Shown one piece after another: positions 1 through 9,796 of a stretch of DNA of 64,000 nt (positions within the stretch are counted from its first letter, which is position 1; each line of letters begins with the position of its first letter). The notes beneath the pieces were generated by a model, which worked only from the letters and a program-made list of their open reading frames with translations, searched no databases and was not told the DNA's origin. Position numbers and translations under genes: made by a program. The DNA comes from Zoroaster sp. YZ-2022. Lineage: Eukaryota > Echinodermata > Asteroidea > Forcipulatida > Zoroasteridae. The stretch is from positions 29,388,189-29,452,188 of the forward strand of contig CM055831.1 of the NCBI GenBank assembly GCA_029582265.1, read 5' to 3'.

Positions 1-932
1 CATATTTATAACTTTATTTTTGAGTTTTCAGTGCATTTAGAACGGTGTTGTCGTCAGTTGTCGGTTTTTAGTATTACTAATTATATATTACTAGTAGGAC
101 CCGCTGTGTTCCTTCCTCCAGTCCATGATTGGACGTTAGTCTGTTACTGTTAGTCAGTGAATAGTGTGTATTTTGAGTGTACACAACCCTGGCCAATTAA
201 AAGCAACAAAGTAAAACGTTGACTTTACTATCAAACATTTCAATCCAAATAGAATAAAGACTAACCATGTTTCTCAGCCGTGTTCTTAAACACTAGAAAG
301 ATCATGCAAAATTAAAACTGTCTTAAAACCCTGGTAAAATCATAATTTTTCGTGAACCACATTTTAATCCATGGGCGCCGCCATCTTCATTCATAAAATT
401 TCTGTTGATCACATGGTGGCGCTATACGACTTTGTCTCAAGGTTTGTGAGTAATTTGTTGCCCTTATACGTGCTCTCTCTCCCCCCATACTGGTAGGAGG
501 GTGCAACATTAGTAATATTGACAAAACTGCTACGAGCACTTCGAATAGGCCTACTCCCTTTGAATTAAGATATAGGCCAACATTAAAGATACATCTCCCG
601 TGTTTGGCTTAGACGACCCACAGAACAAAATTTATTTAAAAAGATAATATCGTTGATTAATTGAACTTCTGTAACACGTATTTATTCATGTAACAGCAGA
701 ATTGTTGCCTTTAAACCAATTTCATGGGCTACGTAGTTCATTGAGTGCCACTGATTGCCTTATTGCTTGGCAAATAGCGAACATCATGTGATACGCTTTC
801 AACCAATCACAAGACAGAATCTATGAGTATTATGTATCATGTTCAACAGGTGACTTTTAGGGCGGCGTGTACCTTTAACTTCTTCGAAAAAATATGCATT
901 CGTCTGTAATGAATACTATTATCGTATTCAAA
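1..932. other. Non-genic sequence upstream of the first duplication
   Basis: No exon, RNA gene or recognisable element is visible here. The sequence is AT-rich, with no long open frame and no clear terminal inverted repeats. It could be intergenic DNA or the intron or flank of a gene to the left. Confidence 0.4.
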
Positions 933-1284
933 CGTCGATGCTGAATAGTTAACATAAATCACAATAATGATACACGATCTGAACACGTATTATTCTGCCA
1001 AGGTGGGGTAAAGTACAGTCAGAACAAGGTCATCCCCGGCCGACGACATTTTGTCAAAAAGAACCTTTCAAATGCACATCTATGGAATGTTACGGCGATA
1101 TAAAAACAGTCCTAAACAAATTCGGGTTTTTGTCAGACGTAGCGATATCGCGTAGTTACACATAAGTTGACCCAGTTGGTACATGTACTTTGGAATACAA
1201 GTGGTGAGTACTTTCTGTTTGAATGGATTATTGAGTTGTAGGCATATGTAGCTTTTTCAAATCATTACGCTATCGAAACGGTAC

Positions 1285-1441
1285 CAGCGGCGTAGCCAGC
1301 GTGCCCCCCACGAAAAAATCTCGATAGTGCCCCCAAAAAAGAAAAGAAAAAGAAAAGGGAAAACCCATACCCCCCCCCCCCCCCCACTGAAAATCAATTC
1401 CCCCTGTTCCCCCCACTGAAGAAGTCCTGGCTACGCCGCTG
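1285..1441. mobile_element. hAT-like miniature element, CAGCGGCGTAGCCA family
   Basis: Terminal inverted repeats CAGCGGCGTAGCCA and TGGCTACGCCGCTG enclose a C-rich, G-poor core. The flanks read AACGGTAC and CACGGTAC, an imperfect 8-bp target-site duplication as made by hAT transposases. Other copies lie at 4402-4566, 25185-25530 and 37635-37800. There is no coding capacity, so it is non-autonomous. Confidence 0.8.
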
Positions 1442-1449
1442 CACGGTAC

Positions 1450-1765
1450 ACTCAAAAACTAAAGTGTTGAATCAACATTTTAAAGAGTTCGGTCAGTGAC
1501 AACTCTTTATAAAGTTGGATTTAACACTTAAAAGTGTTGAATTAACACTGATAATGTTAGACTTAACTTGACTCCGTGTTAATTCAACACATTCTTTGAG
1601 TTGAATTTCACTTTATAAAGTGTTGCCACTCTCCGAATTCTTAAACGGTTAATTCAACACTTTTAAGAGTCTAATCAGTTTTAAGAGTGTAATCAGTTTT
1701 AAGAGTCTAATCAGTTTTAAGAGTCTAATCAGTTTTAAGAGTCTAATCAGTTTTAAGAGTCTAAT
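1450..1765. repeat. Foldback element plus 18-bp tandem array
   Basis: Two ~57-nt arms (AAGTGTTGAATCAACATTTT... and its imperfect complement ending near TTCAACACTTTTAAGAGT) form a large inverted repeat from about 1450 to 1670. It is followed by about five or six copies of an 18-bp unit, TTTTAAGAGTCTAATCAG, up to 1765. The copy in the second duplication has only about two 18-bp units. Confidence 0.75.
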
Positions 1766-2412
1766 TATTTGTTATTTAAAGGAAAGGAACAACGTTGATA
1801 TTTAGAAACGTACGTTCATTTCAACCCTAGGATTTTCAAGAAATATCAGCATTGCCGCTACAGCCAATATACAAAGCCGTTGCCTCTGAATGTTTCATAA
1901 CAATAAGTGCACACGACAGTTTTTCTCCGTTTTAATATTGTTCAACATAGCTATACAATGATTCCTGACGCTGTTTTCTCTTATTAGTGAATGCATTTCA
2001 GATGGAATGATTTATCAGAATGATTGTTATGTGCACCAAGTAGGATTTTAGGTAATAATTATTTCGATAATTAGGTTATTACCAATGCTGTACCTTCCCG
2101 TTAATCTAGCTGCTTATATTTATAAGAAAATCTATTAAACCTCATTCACTGTCAAACAGGACATCTCCTGATTGAAAGGTCACCATTACATTATTTTGGT
2201 TAGATCTTTTGGTTTAATTTCATTGTTTGCATTTGGGCAATTCCATGTTACATGTTTGAGGTATTAGGCCCACTCTTAATGCTATAATTCCCTTATTTAT
2301 ATATTTCACTCATCGTTTTTTTTTTATAGTAGTTGCATTATACCCAGACCTTACCACAAAATTTCAAAAATGTGTTATTTGTATGCTATAATAAGAGAAA
2401 ACCTCTGATTTC

Positions 2413-2935
2413 ATGAGATCACATCATAAACTTCTTCTGAGTAAGAAATTGACAAAGAGATCCTGGGGAAAACGTTCTTTTGCTGCCGCTGCTCCTTCTT
2501 TGTGGAATGATTTACCTGAGCATGTCAAACAATCTCCATCTCTTGCTTCATTTAAAACTGCTCTCAAAACTCATTTGATGAAAATTCAATGTATAATTTA
2601 CTTATGTTTAATTATTGACTTTTATGATGATGTATTTATACCTTTTGTTTTTGTTTAATATGTGAACAGCATCCCTTCGGTGTTTACATTTTGTTGCAAA
2701 TCAACCTTGTTTGCATGGTTGTGTATGCAGGGTTTTTCGTCTTTGCCTAGCATATCCTGACAAGGGCCAGTCAGCCTTTTTACAATCATTGTTCCTTGTA
2801 ATTTTATATTGCATTGTTCTTACCATGTATTTTGTTTTATTGTTTACACTGATGTGTCACTGCTCCATGAGCGTCTCTTTTGACGGATACCGGCGCATTA
2901 CAAATGTTCATTATTATTATTATTATTAAAACAGC
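2413..2935 (+). mobile_element. 3' end of a CR1/L2-like LINE
   Basis: The open frame 2413-2658 reads like the extreme C-terminus of a non-LTR reverse transcriptase: a WGKRSFAAAAPSLWNDLP motif followed by SFKTALKTHLM. A ~270-bp 3' tail ends in (TTA)n at 2911-2929. A second member of the class is at 18262-18616 on the same strand. It is 5'-truncated and dead; only the last ~80 codons survive. Confidence 0.8.
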
Positions 2936-3317
2936 TCGTTACTCGCGTTACATTTTTCGGACTTGCATCAAATGTTGTTTTTCCTTTATATAGGGTAGAA
3001 ATAACAAATTTCTGAAATTGTTATTTTGTGCTGAGTAAAGTGTGGGTTATGTAATGCAACTACTGTGTAAAAACTGATGAGTGAAGTATATATTATGGCA
3101 TTAAGAGTTAGCCCAAAACCTCAAAAATGTAACGTGAGTAACTGTGGAATTGCCCATTCAATCACAACGAAGAATAACCTCTAAAACGAAAAAAGGGGAC
3201 AAATGGAAAATGATACAACAGGGGAGGACACATGATGCCTCCTGGATCCGCCAGTGAAAACGAAACCTGACCACCAGTTCAAAAATACAAAACAAAAACT
3301 AGACTATTTCTAAGAAG

Positions 3318-3712
3318 TAGGTCTGTGCCGGGTATCCGGGTATCCGACCGAAACGGTCATTACCTGGTTCCATTTTTTTGGTTCCAATTACCCGTAAACG
3401 ACTTTTAAAATTCGGACTTAACATTTGAGCGGTGCGAACAGAAATCTGTGACTCTTGGACAATGTAATGTTTACACTTTCACAGACAATTATCTTTAAAT
3501 TCAAGAGATTGCACTCCAATAAAGAAAAGATCGATTTAAGTATGGTATCCACTGTATTATAAACGTCAATTTGTTACCATTTACAGTACATGTATTTGTA
3601 CACCATCGGACTCGGCATGTTTTAAACAAAAATGAAAACGGGTATCCAGGTATCCGAAGTTTCCTGATTTTGGGTATCCGGTTCCAAAAATATCCGAAAA
3701 CGCACAGCCCTA
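3318..3712. mobile_element. hAT-type miniature element, 'TAGGGCTGTGC' family, 8-bp TSD
   Basis: A 395-bp element with short inverted ends (TAGGTCTGTGC and GCACAGCCCTA) and subterminal GGGTATCCGG repeats. It is flanked by a perfect 8-bp duplication, CTAAGAAG, at 3310-3317 and 3713-3720, diagnostic of hAT insertion. A near-full-length second copy lies at 40028-40425. There is no transposase frame. Confidence 0.88.
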
Positions 3713-3794
3713 CTAAGAAGTTCATTTCCAGTTGACAGCACGATTGTAAATCAAAAGAGAGATCACCCCTAAAATGTAATGATTATTGTAGTGT

Positions 3795-4001
3795 ACCAAA
3801 CAAAGTCTCTGGTTTCTGACGATGGTCATAGGTTTCAGCTTCAAAATCGTCAATAAGAGGTGATACATGTATATACGTGGTTATTAAAATCAGAAAAAAT
3901 TTTCTCATACACAAAGTATGGTGGCTAAGAAAGACTTCACAAATAATCGGGGTAGCGTTCATATCACTATGTGAAAAAGTCGTTTGAAACACATCACGAC
4001 A
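3795..4001. mobile_element. Partial miniature element, 'GGCCAAAAAAGTCTCCGG' family
   Basis: Begins with CCAAACAAAGTCTCTGGTTTC and runs into the second copy of the segmental duplication, losing its right end. Related copies are at 5825-6127, 8862-9177, 22898-23273 (reverse orientation) and 47465-47675. All share the internal stretch TATGGTGGCTAAGA...GTGAAAAAGTCGTTT. Confidence 0.7.
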
Positions 4002-4401
4002 GTCGATGCTGAATAGTTAACATAAATCACAATAATGATACACGATCTGAACACGTCGCTCTTGTTCAGTTACCACCTTGATTCGAGCGAGTGGGCATAA
4101 TTGTTCTATTATTCTGCTATGGTGGGGTAAAGTACATTCAGAACAAGTTCATTTTGTCAAAAGAACCTTTCAAATGCACAATTTGAAAGGTTTTGCATCT
4201 GTGGAAGGTTATCGATATGAAAACAGGCCCAAACAAATTCGGGTTTTTGTCAGACGTAGCGATATCGCGTAGTTACACATAAGTTGGCCCAGTTGGTACA
4301 TGTACTTTGGAATACAAGTGGTGAGTACTTTCTGTTTGAATGGATTATTGAGTTGTAGGCATATGTAGCTTTTTCAAATCATTACGCTATCGAAACGGTA
4401 C

Positions 4402-4566
4402 CAGCGGCGTAGCCAGCGTGCCCCCCACGAAAAAATCTCGATAGTGGCCCAAAAAAGAAAAGAAAAAGAAAAGGGAAAACCCATACCCCTGCCCCCCCCC
4501 CCCCCCCCCCACTGAAAAGCAATTCCCCTGTGTTCCCCCACTAAAGAAATCCTGGCTACGCCGCTG
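4402..4566. mobile_element. hAT-like miniature element, CAGCGGCGTAGCCA family (duplicate)
   Basis: Same element and insertion site as 1285-1441, carried here by the segmental duplication. The poly-C core is a few bases longer. Ends are CAGCGGCGTAGCCA and TGGCTACGCCGCTG. Confidence 0.8.
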
Positions 4567-4634
4567 CACGGTACACTAAAAAACTAAAGTGTTGAATCAA
4601 CATTTTAAAGAGTTCGGTAAGTGACAACTCTTTA

Positions 4635-4995
4635 ATGGGATGAGGGCCAAATTCATGGTACAGCTAAGCCTTTGAGAAGCCTGGCCAGGCCTGGGCTACC
4701 TGGCCTCCTAATCTGTCTTTTGTGAGTTCTAATCCTGTAACAATACAGCAGTGTTGGAGCAAAGGCTTTGATCCTCAAGGCCAAGGCCAAGGCTTTGACC
4801 CTCTGGCCAGGACTGGGCTACCTGGCCTCCTAATCTGTCTTTTGTGAGTTCTAATCCTGTAACAATACAGTACCTGAGCTATATTAGTAGAAGGTCTTTT
4901 GTGCTCAGCATAGGGGATAGGCCTGGGCAAAGCCTGGGCCTGGCTGGGCTTCTCAAAGGCTTGGCTATACCACTTTGATTTTGGCCCTCCTCCCT
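4635..4995. mobile_element. ~360-bp inverted-repeat element inserted into duplication copy 2
   Basis: The arms, about 50 bp, are imperfect complements: the left starts GGGATGAGGGCCAAATT and ends CTAAGCCTTTGAGAAGCC, and the right ends GGCCCTCCTCCC. Comparison with the empty site (CTCTTTATAAAG, about 1502) shows a 2-3 bp duplication (TA or TTA), as for PIF/Harbinger or Tc1-type elements. Inside, a ~60-bp block (GGGCTACCTGGCCTCCTAAT...) occurs twice. There is no coding capacity. Confidence 0.8.
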
Positions 4996-5825
4996 TATAA
5001 AGTTGGATTTAACTTTTAAAAGTGTTGAATTAACACTGATAATGTTATACTTAACTTGACTTCGTGTTAATTCAACACATTCTTTGAGTTGAATTTAACC
5101 TTATAAAGTGTTGCCACTCTCCGAATTCTTAAACGGTTGATTCAACAATTTTAAGAGTCTTAAGAGTCTAATTATTAAGTTTTAAGAGTTTTAAGAGTCT
5201 AATTATTTGTTATTTAAAGGAAAGGTTGATATTTAGAAACGTACGTTCATTACAACCCTAGGATTTTCAAGAAATATCAGCATTGCCGCTAAAAAACAGC
5301 CAAAGCTGTTGCCAAAAAACGCTTAATAAATAACCTATGAATGTTTCAGAACAATAAGTGCACACGACAGTTTTTATACGTTTTAATATTGTTCAACATA
5401 GCTATACAATGATTCCTGACGCTGTTTTCTCTTGTTAGTGAATGCATTTCAGATGGAATGATTTATCAGAATGATTGTTATGTGCACCAAGTAAGATTTT
5501 AGGTAATAATTATTTCGATAATTAGGTTATTACCAATGCTGTACCTTCCCGTTAATCTAGCTGCTTATATTTATAAGAAAATCTATTAAACCTCATTCAC
5601 TGTCAAACAGGACATCTCTTGATTGAAGAAGTTTATTTCCAGTTGACAACACGATTGTAAATCAAAAGAGAGATCACCCCTAAAATGTAATGATTATTGT
5701 AGTGTACCCCCACTTAACTCTTGATTTGGTCCTATAGGCCACTAAGTTAGCCAGGACCGAATCAAAAGTAATAGCTGAAATGGAGGTACACTAAAAAGAG
5801 GAAACACCTATGTTATGACCATTAA

Positions 5826-6127
5826 ACCAAACAAAGTCTCTGGTTTCTGACGATATGGTCATAGGTTTCGGCTTCAAAATCGTCAATAAGAGGTGATACA
5901 TGTATACGTGGTTATTAAAACCAGACAAAATTTCCTCATACACAAAGTATGGTGGCTAAGAGAGACTTCACAAATAATCGGGCAAACGTTCATATCACTA
6001 TGTGAAAAAGTCGTTTGAAACACATCACGACAGAATTCCAATCGATCCAGCAATTTTGACTGCAGTTGGGCATCGTTTTAGGCCTATAGCCGGGAAAAAA
6101 AAACCGGAGACTTTTTTGGTTTTAAAA
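5826..6127. mobile_element. Miniature element, 'GGCCAAAAAAGTCTCCGG' family
   Basis: Left end CCAAACAAAGTCTCTGGTTTC and right end CCGGAGACTTTTTTGGTTTTA are inverted repeats. The interior matches the other copies listed for this family. Short open frames within it are not conserved between copies, so it is treated as non-coding. Confidence 0.7.
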
Positions 6128-6565
6128 GAGGGTATTTTCGCCCATTCAGCTTCGATCAGTTTTGATCAATATTGGGAAATTGCCAAATGGGTACCATGCG
6201 TTGCAGGGCGATTATTCATTATTTAAAGTTTGTGTTTATAGGTATGACTCAAATTGGTTCTTTGTAATCGGCTCTCATGTTTTTTTCTGTTTGCTTTTGG
6301 TCATCCTATGCTACTTATGTCCTTCCCCTATGGTGAACTTATTTGAAGGGAAGATACAAAATCAATAATCACCTGATTACAGAAGTACTGATTACAAAAT
6401 ATTATTCGAAAGCTTGATGTGATAAATGTATCAATCATCCTGAAACTGATTCTGTCTGTCTGAAGTTCTCTCATTTCAGAGAAAACACGTCACGTACAAT
6501 TCGCATATTTATGCTCCCCTTATCTCTTGACTTAAGTCTCTGCATTGAGCTAAAACTTTCACAGG

Positions 6566-8280
6566 TTGGGTGTTTAATGTATATCTTGATTCAAAGAGAG
6601 TAAGCATACTCATAGAAGCAGTTTGGCCAACATTACCAATGTTGTACCTTCCCTTCAATGTATATCTTGATTCAAAGAGAGTAAGCATACTCATAGAAGC
6701 AGTTTTGCCAACATTACCAATGTTGTACCTTCCCTTCAATGTATATCTTGATTCAAAGAGAGTAAGCATACTCATAGAAGCAGTTTAGCCAACATTACCA
6801 ATGCTGAACCTTCCCTTCAATGTCTATCTTGATTCAAAGAGAGTAAGCATACCATAGAAGCAGTTTGCCAACATTACCAATGTTGTACCTTCCTTCAATG
6901 TATATCTTGATTCAAAGAGAGTAAGCATACTCATAGAAGCAGTTTTGCCAACATTACCAATGTTGTACCTTCCTTCAATGTATATATTGATTCAAAGAGT
7001 GTTACCATTAGAAGCAGTTTTGCCAACATTACCAATGCTGTACCTTCCTTCAATGTCTATCTTGATTCAAAGAGAGTAAGCATACTCATAGAAGCAGTTT
7101 TGCCAACATTACCAATGTACCTTCCTTCAATGTATATATTGATTCAAAGAGTGTAAGCATACTCATAGAAGCAGTTTTGCCATTACCAATGCTGTACCTT
7201 CCTTTAATGTATATCTTGATTCAAAGAGAGTACGCATACTCATAGAAGCAGTTTTGCCAACATTACCAATGCTGTACCTTCCTTTCAATGTCTATCTTGA
7301 TTCAAAGAGTAAGCATACTCATAGAAGCAGTTTTGCCAACATTACCAATGCTGTACCTTCCCTTTAATGTCTATCTTGATTCAAAGAGAGTAAGCATACT
7401 CATAGAAGCAGTTTTGCCAACATTACCAATGCTGTACCTTCCCTTTAATGTCTATCTTGATTCAATGAGAGTAAGCATACACATAGAAGCAGTTTTGCCA
7501 ACATTACCAATGTTGTACCTTCCCTTCAATGTCTATCTTGATTCAAAGAGAGTAAGCATACTCATAGAAGCAGTTTTGCCAACATTACCAATGCTGTACC
7601 TTCCCTTCAATGTATATATTGATTCAAAGAGTGTAAGCATACTCATAGAAGCAGTTTTGCCAACATTACCAATGCTGTACCTTCCCTTTAATGTCTATCT
7701 TGATTCAAAGAGAGTAAGCATACTCATAGAAGCAGTTTTGCCAACATTACCAATGCTGTACCTTCCCTTTAATGTCTATCTTGATTCAAAGAGAGTAAGC
7801 ATACACATAGAAGCAGTTTTGCCAACATTACCAATGCTGTACCTTCCCTTTAATGTCTATCTTGATTCAAAGAGAGTAAGCATACTCATAGAAGCAGTTT
7901 TGCCAACATTACCAATGCTGTACCTTCCCTTTAATGTCTATCTTGATTCAATGAGAGTAAGCATACACATAGAAGCAGTTTTGCCAACATTACCAATGTT
8001 GTACCTTCCCTTTAATGTCTATCTTGATTCAAAGAGAGTAAGCATACTCATAGTCATTGAAGCAGTTTTGCCAACATTACCAATGCTGTACCTTCCCTTT
8101 AATGTCTATCTTGATTCAAAGAGAGTAAGCATACTCATAGAAGCAGTTTTGCCAACATTACCAATGTTGTACCTTCCTTTAATGTCTATCTTGATTCAAA
8201 GAGAGTAAGCATACTCATAGAAGTAGTTTTGCCAACATTACCAATGTTGTACCTTCCCTTTAATGTATATCTTGATTCAA
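6566..8280. repeat. Minisatellite, 81-bp unit, ~21 copies
   Basis: Tandem units such as ATAGAAGCAGTTTTGCCAAC...TAAGCATACTC repeat every 81 bp. The first third (6566-7290) carries small deletions. The right part (7288-8208) is homogeneous and open for 306 codons because 81 is a multiple of three, giving a 27-residue repeat with core NVYLDSKRVSILIEAV. Part of the left end is open on the other strand too. With no start context, splice context or homology to a known protein, I read it as non-coding. Confidence 0.9.
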
Positions 8281-9619
8281 GGACAGACAAAACTACCACT
8301 GGAATCAACAGCTTTGTAAACTGTCTGACTGTGCCCACGCATAAAAATACGACTTGATGTAGAAAATATACAATAATAAATCCATTTAGTACCGGTACTA
8401 CGTCAGAGGTATTGTCAGGATTCTCAAAGTGAGTGTCAACACGAAGTTTTATTATGACAAATTAACGACAGACCCATTTTTACCAACAAGTGGCTGGGGT
8501 TCATGTTTCGTCGTCAACTAGCCCCTTGGGCTATGACACTGATCTAGGGAAGCTGAAAGGGGGCGCAGTTGGCATAAGAGGCGAATTCCCAAAACAACAA
8601 CAAACAAACAAATAAACAAAAGAGGAGAAGAAAAATTAATAGACAATATTCAATGTGTGTACATGGTGTGTTTTTCGAATGGGGACACTTTCCCTTACGA
8701 AACAAATATGGGAATGACCCATTTTGACCGACAAGTGAGGTTCATGCCTCACCCATTCGTCCATTGGGTTATAATACCACACTGATCGAGGGGAGTTGAA
8801 AGGGGTTGCAGTTGGTAAAAGAGGTAAATTTACAGATTTTTTTTTACAGTGTACAAGTCTTACTTAGGCCCAATAAAAGGCTCCGTTTCTGGTCATCGGT
8901 CATCGATCGGAACAGAGAAATACGTGATACATTGTATACGCGGGGACCAAATTTCCCATATACAAAGTATGGTGGCTAAGAATAAGAGAGGCCTCACAAA
9001 TCGGGCAAACGTTCACAGTACCCCTATGTGAAAAAGTCGTTTAAAACAAAGCAAGGCAGAATTCTAATCGATTTTGGCTGCAATTGGACATCGTTTCACA
9101 GCAACAACAAAAAAAGAAGAAAATTAAAAATGCCGACGCGCGGATCAGAAACCGGAGACTACTTTTTTGGCCTTAAATCCCGATTGAAGGTCTGAGCTAT
9201 CTGTAAGGACAGACAGTCAGACGGACTGACGTAGGACGGACAGACATGTGTATCTGATACACACACCTGCATGGTCATATCAAACCGGTCAGGCTTCAGG
9301 AAATAGGTGGTTATCTAAATTGTTTACTGGAATAACAAAGTCATGTATTTACTAGCGGAAGTGCATCAGTACTTTTAAAAGCGCAGCGGAGTGACCCAAT
9401 TATAAAGGTAGACTAGTTGGAGTTGGGTACTCGGTAAATTCAGGTTGCACGACTAGACTGGCGGGCATAAACAGAGCCTGCTTGGCAAGTGGAGACCATT
9501 TTTTGTAGCGGAGGCCACTCTCTAACCAGGGCACAACCAAAGTTGGCCATTACCTCATGACGAAAGTCTTCTTAATCTAATCTACCAACTATAACTCTGT
9601 GTCCTAATTCCTTTTGCAG
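8281..9619. other. Flank upstream of gene A, with one miniature element
   Basis: Apart from the miniature element at 8862-9177, no gene or repeat stands out. The promoter and any non-coding first exon of gene A may lie here or further left. I cannot place a convincing TATA box or initiator. Confidence 0.35.
8862..9177. mobile_element. Miniature element, 'GGCCAAAAAAGTCTCCGG' family
   Basis: Starts TTAGGCCCAATAAAAGGCTC and ends CCGGAGACTACTTTTTTGGC plus CTTAAA. The terminal stretches are inverted relative to each other. The interior shares GTATGGTGGCTAAGA and CTATGTGAAAAAGTCGTTT with the other copies. Confidence 0.7.
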
Positions 9620-9620
9620 A
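9611..9620 (+). promoter_or_regulatory. Probable 3' splice site of a 5'-UTR intron, gene A
   Basis: CTTTTGCAG followed by ATTCGCTGC lies 24 nt before the ATG at 9644. Gene B has a matching acceptor 26 nt before its ATG. Together they suggest that both genes have a non-coding first exon further upstream. Confidence 0.5.
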
Positions 9621-9643
9621 TTCGCTGCTGAAAAATATCAATA

Positions 9644-9796
9644 ATGGTGATGGATAAAATTGCACCGGTATTTCACTGGGCTGATTACTTAGTCTTCAGC
9701 GCCATGTTAGTGGCTTCAGCTTCTATCGGTATCTTTTATGCTGTCATGAGTAGGAAGCAGAATTCGTCAGGAGAATTCATGTTGGCGAGCAGAAAG
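9644..9796 (+). CDS. Gene A exon 1 (residues 1-51)
   Basis: Contains the start ATG (a second ATG follows two codons later), a short extracellular N-terminus and helix 1 (YLVFSAMLVASASIGIFYAV). It ends AGAAAG before GTAAAT, phase 0. HWADYLVF and NSSGEFMLASR are shared with gene B. No signal peptide is expected in this family. Confidence 0.9.

Larger units (their letters stand above)
933..2174 (+). repeat. Segmental duplication, copy 1 (~1.2 kb)
   Basis: This stretch matches 4001-5624 in the same orientation and order. It begins near GTCGATGCTGAATAGTTAAC and ends near GTCAAACAGGACATCTC. Both copies contain the same hAT-like miniature element (1285-1441 here), the same foldback element (about 1450-1670) and the same tail with TTATATTTATAAGAAAATC. 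Copy 1 lacks the ~360-bp insertion found in copy 2, so it serves as an empty-site reference. Confidence 0.9.
4001..5624 (+). repeat. Segmental duplication, copy 2 (~1.6 kb, with insertion)
   Basis: Direct repeat of 933-2174. The extra length is mostly the inverted-repeat insertion at 4635-4995. A further duplicated block (3714-4001 against 5627-6033) flanks it, so the whole region looks like overlapping tandem duplications. Confidence 0.9.

Noticed and set aside
1270..1455. Glycine-rich minus-strand peptide (also at 4387 and 25158)
   Set aside because: Translation of the poly-C core of a hAT-like miniature element; the frame differs between copies.
7288..8208. 306-codon open frame as a repeat protein gene
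   Set aside because: It is wholly made of the 81-bp minisatellite, upstream units are frameshifted, the other strand is also open in places, and no promoter, splice or homology support is seen.
6566..8280. CRISPR-like array
   Set aside because: Units are contiguous with no unique spacers, and the context is a eukaryotic genome; the same holds for the arrays at 30864 and 34440.
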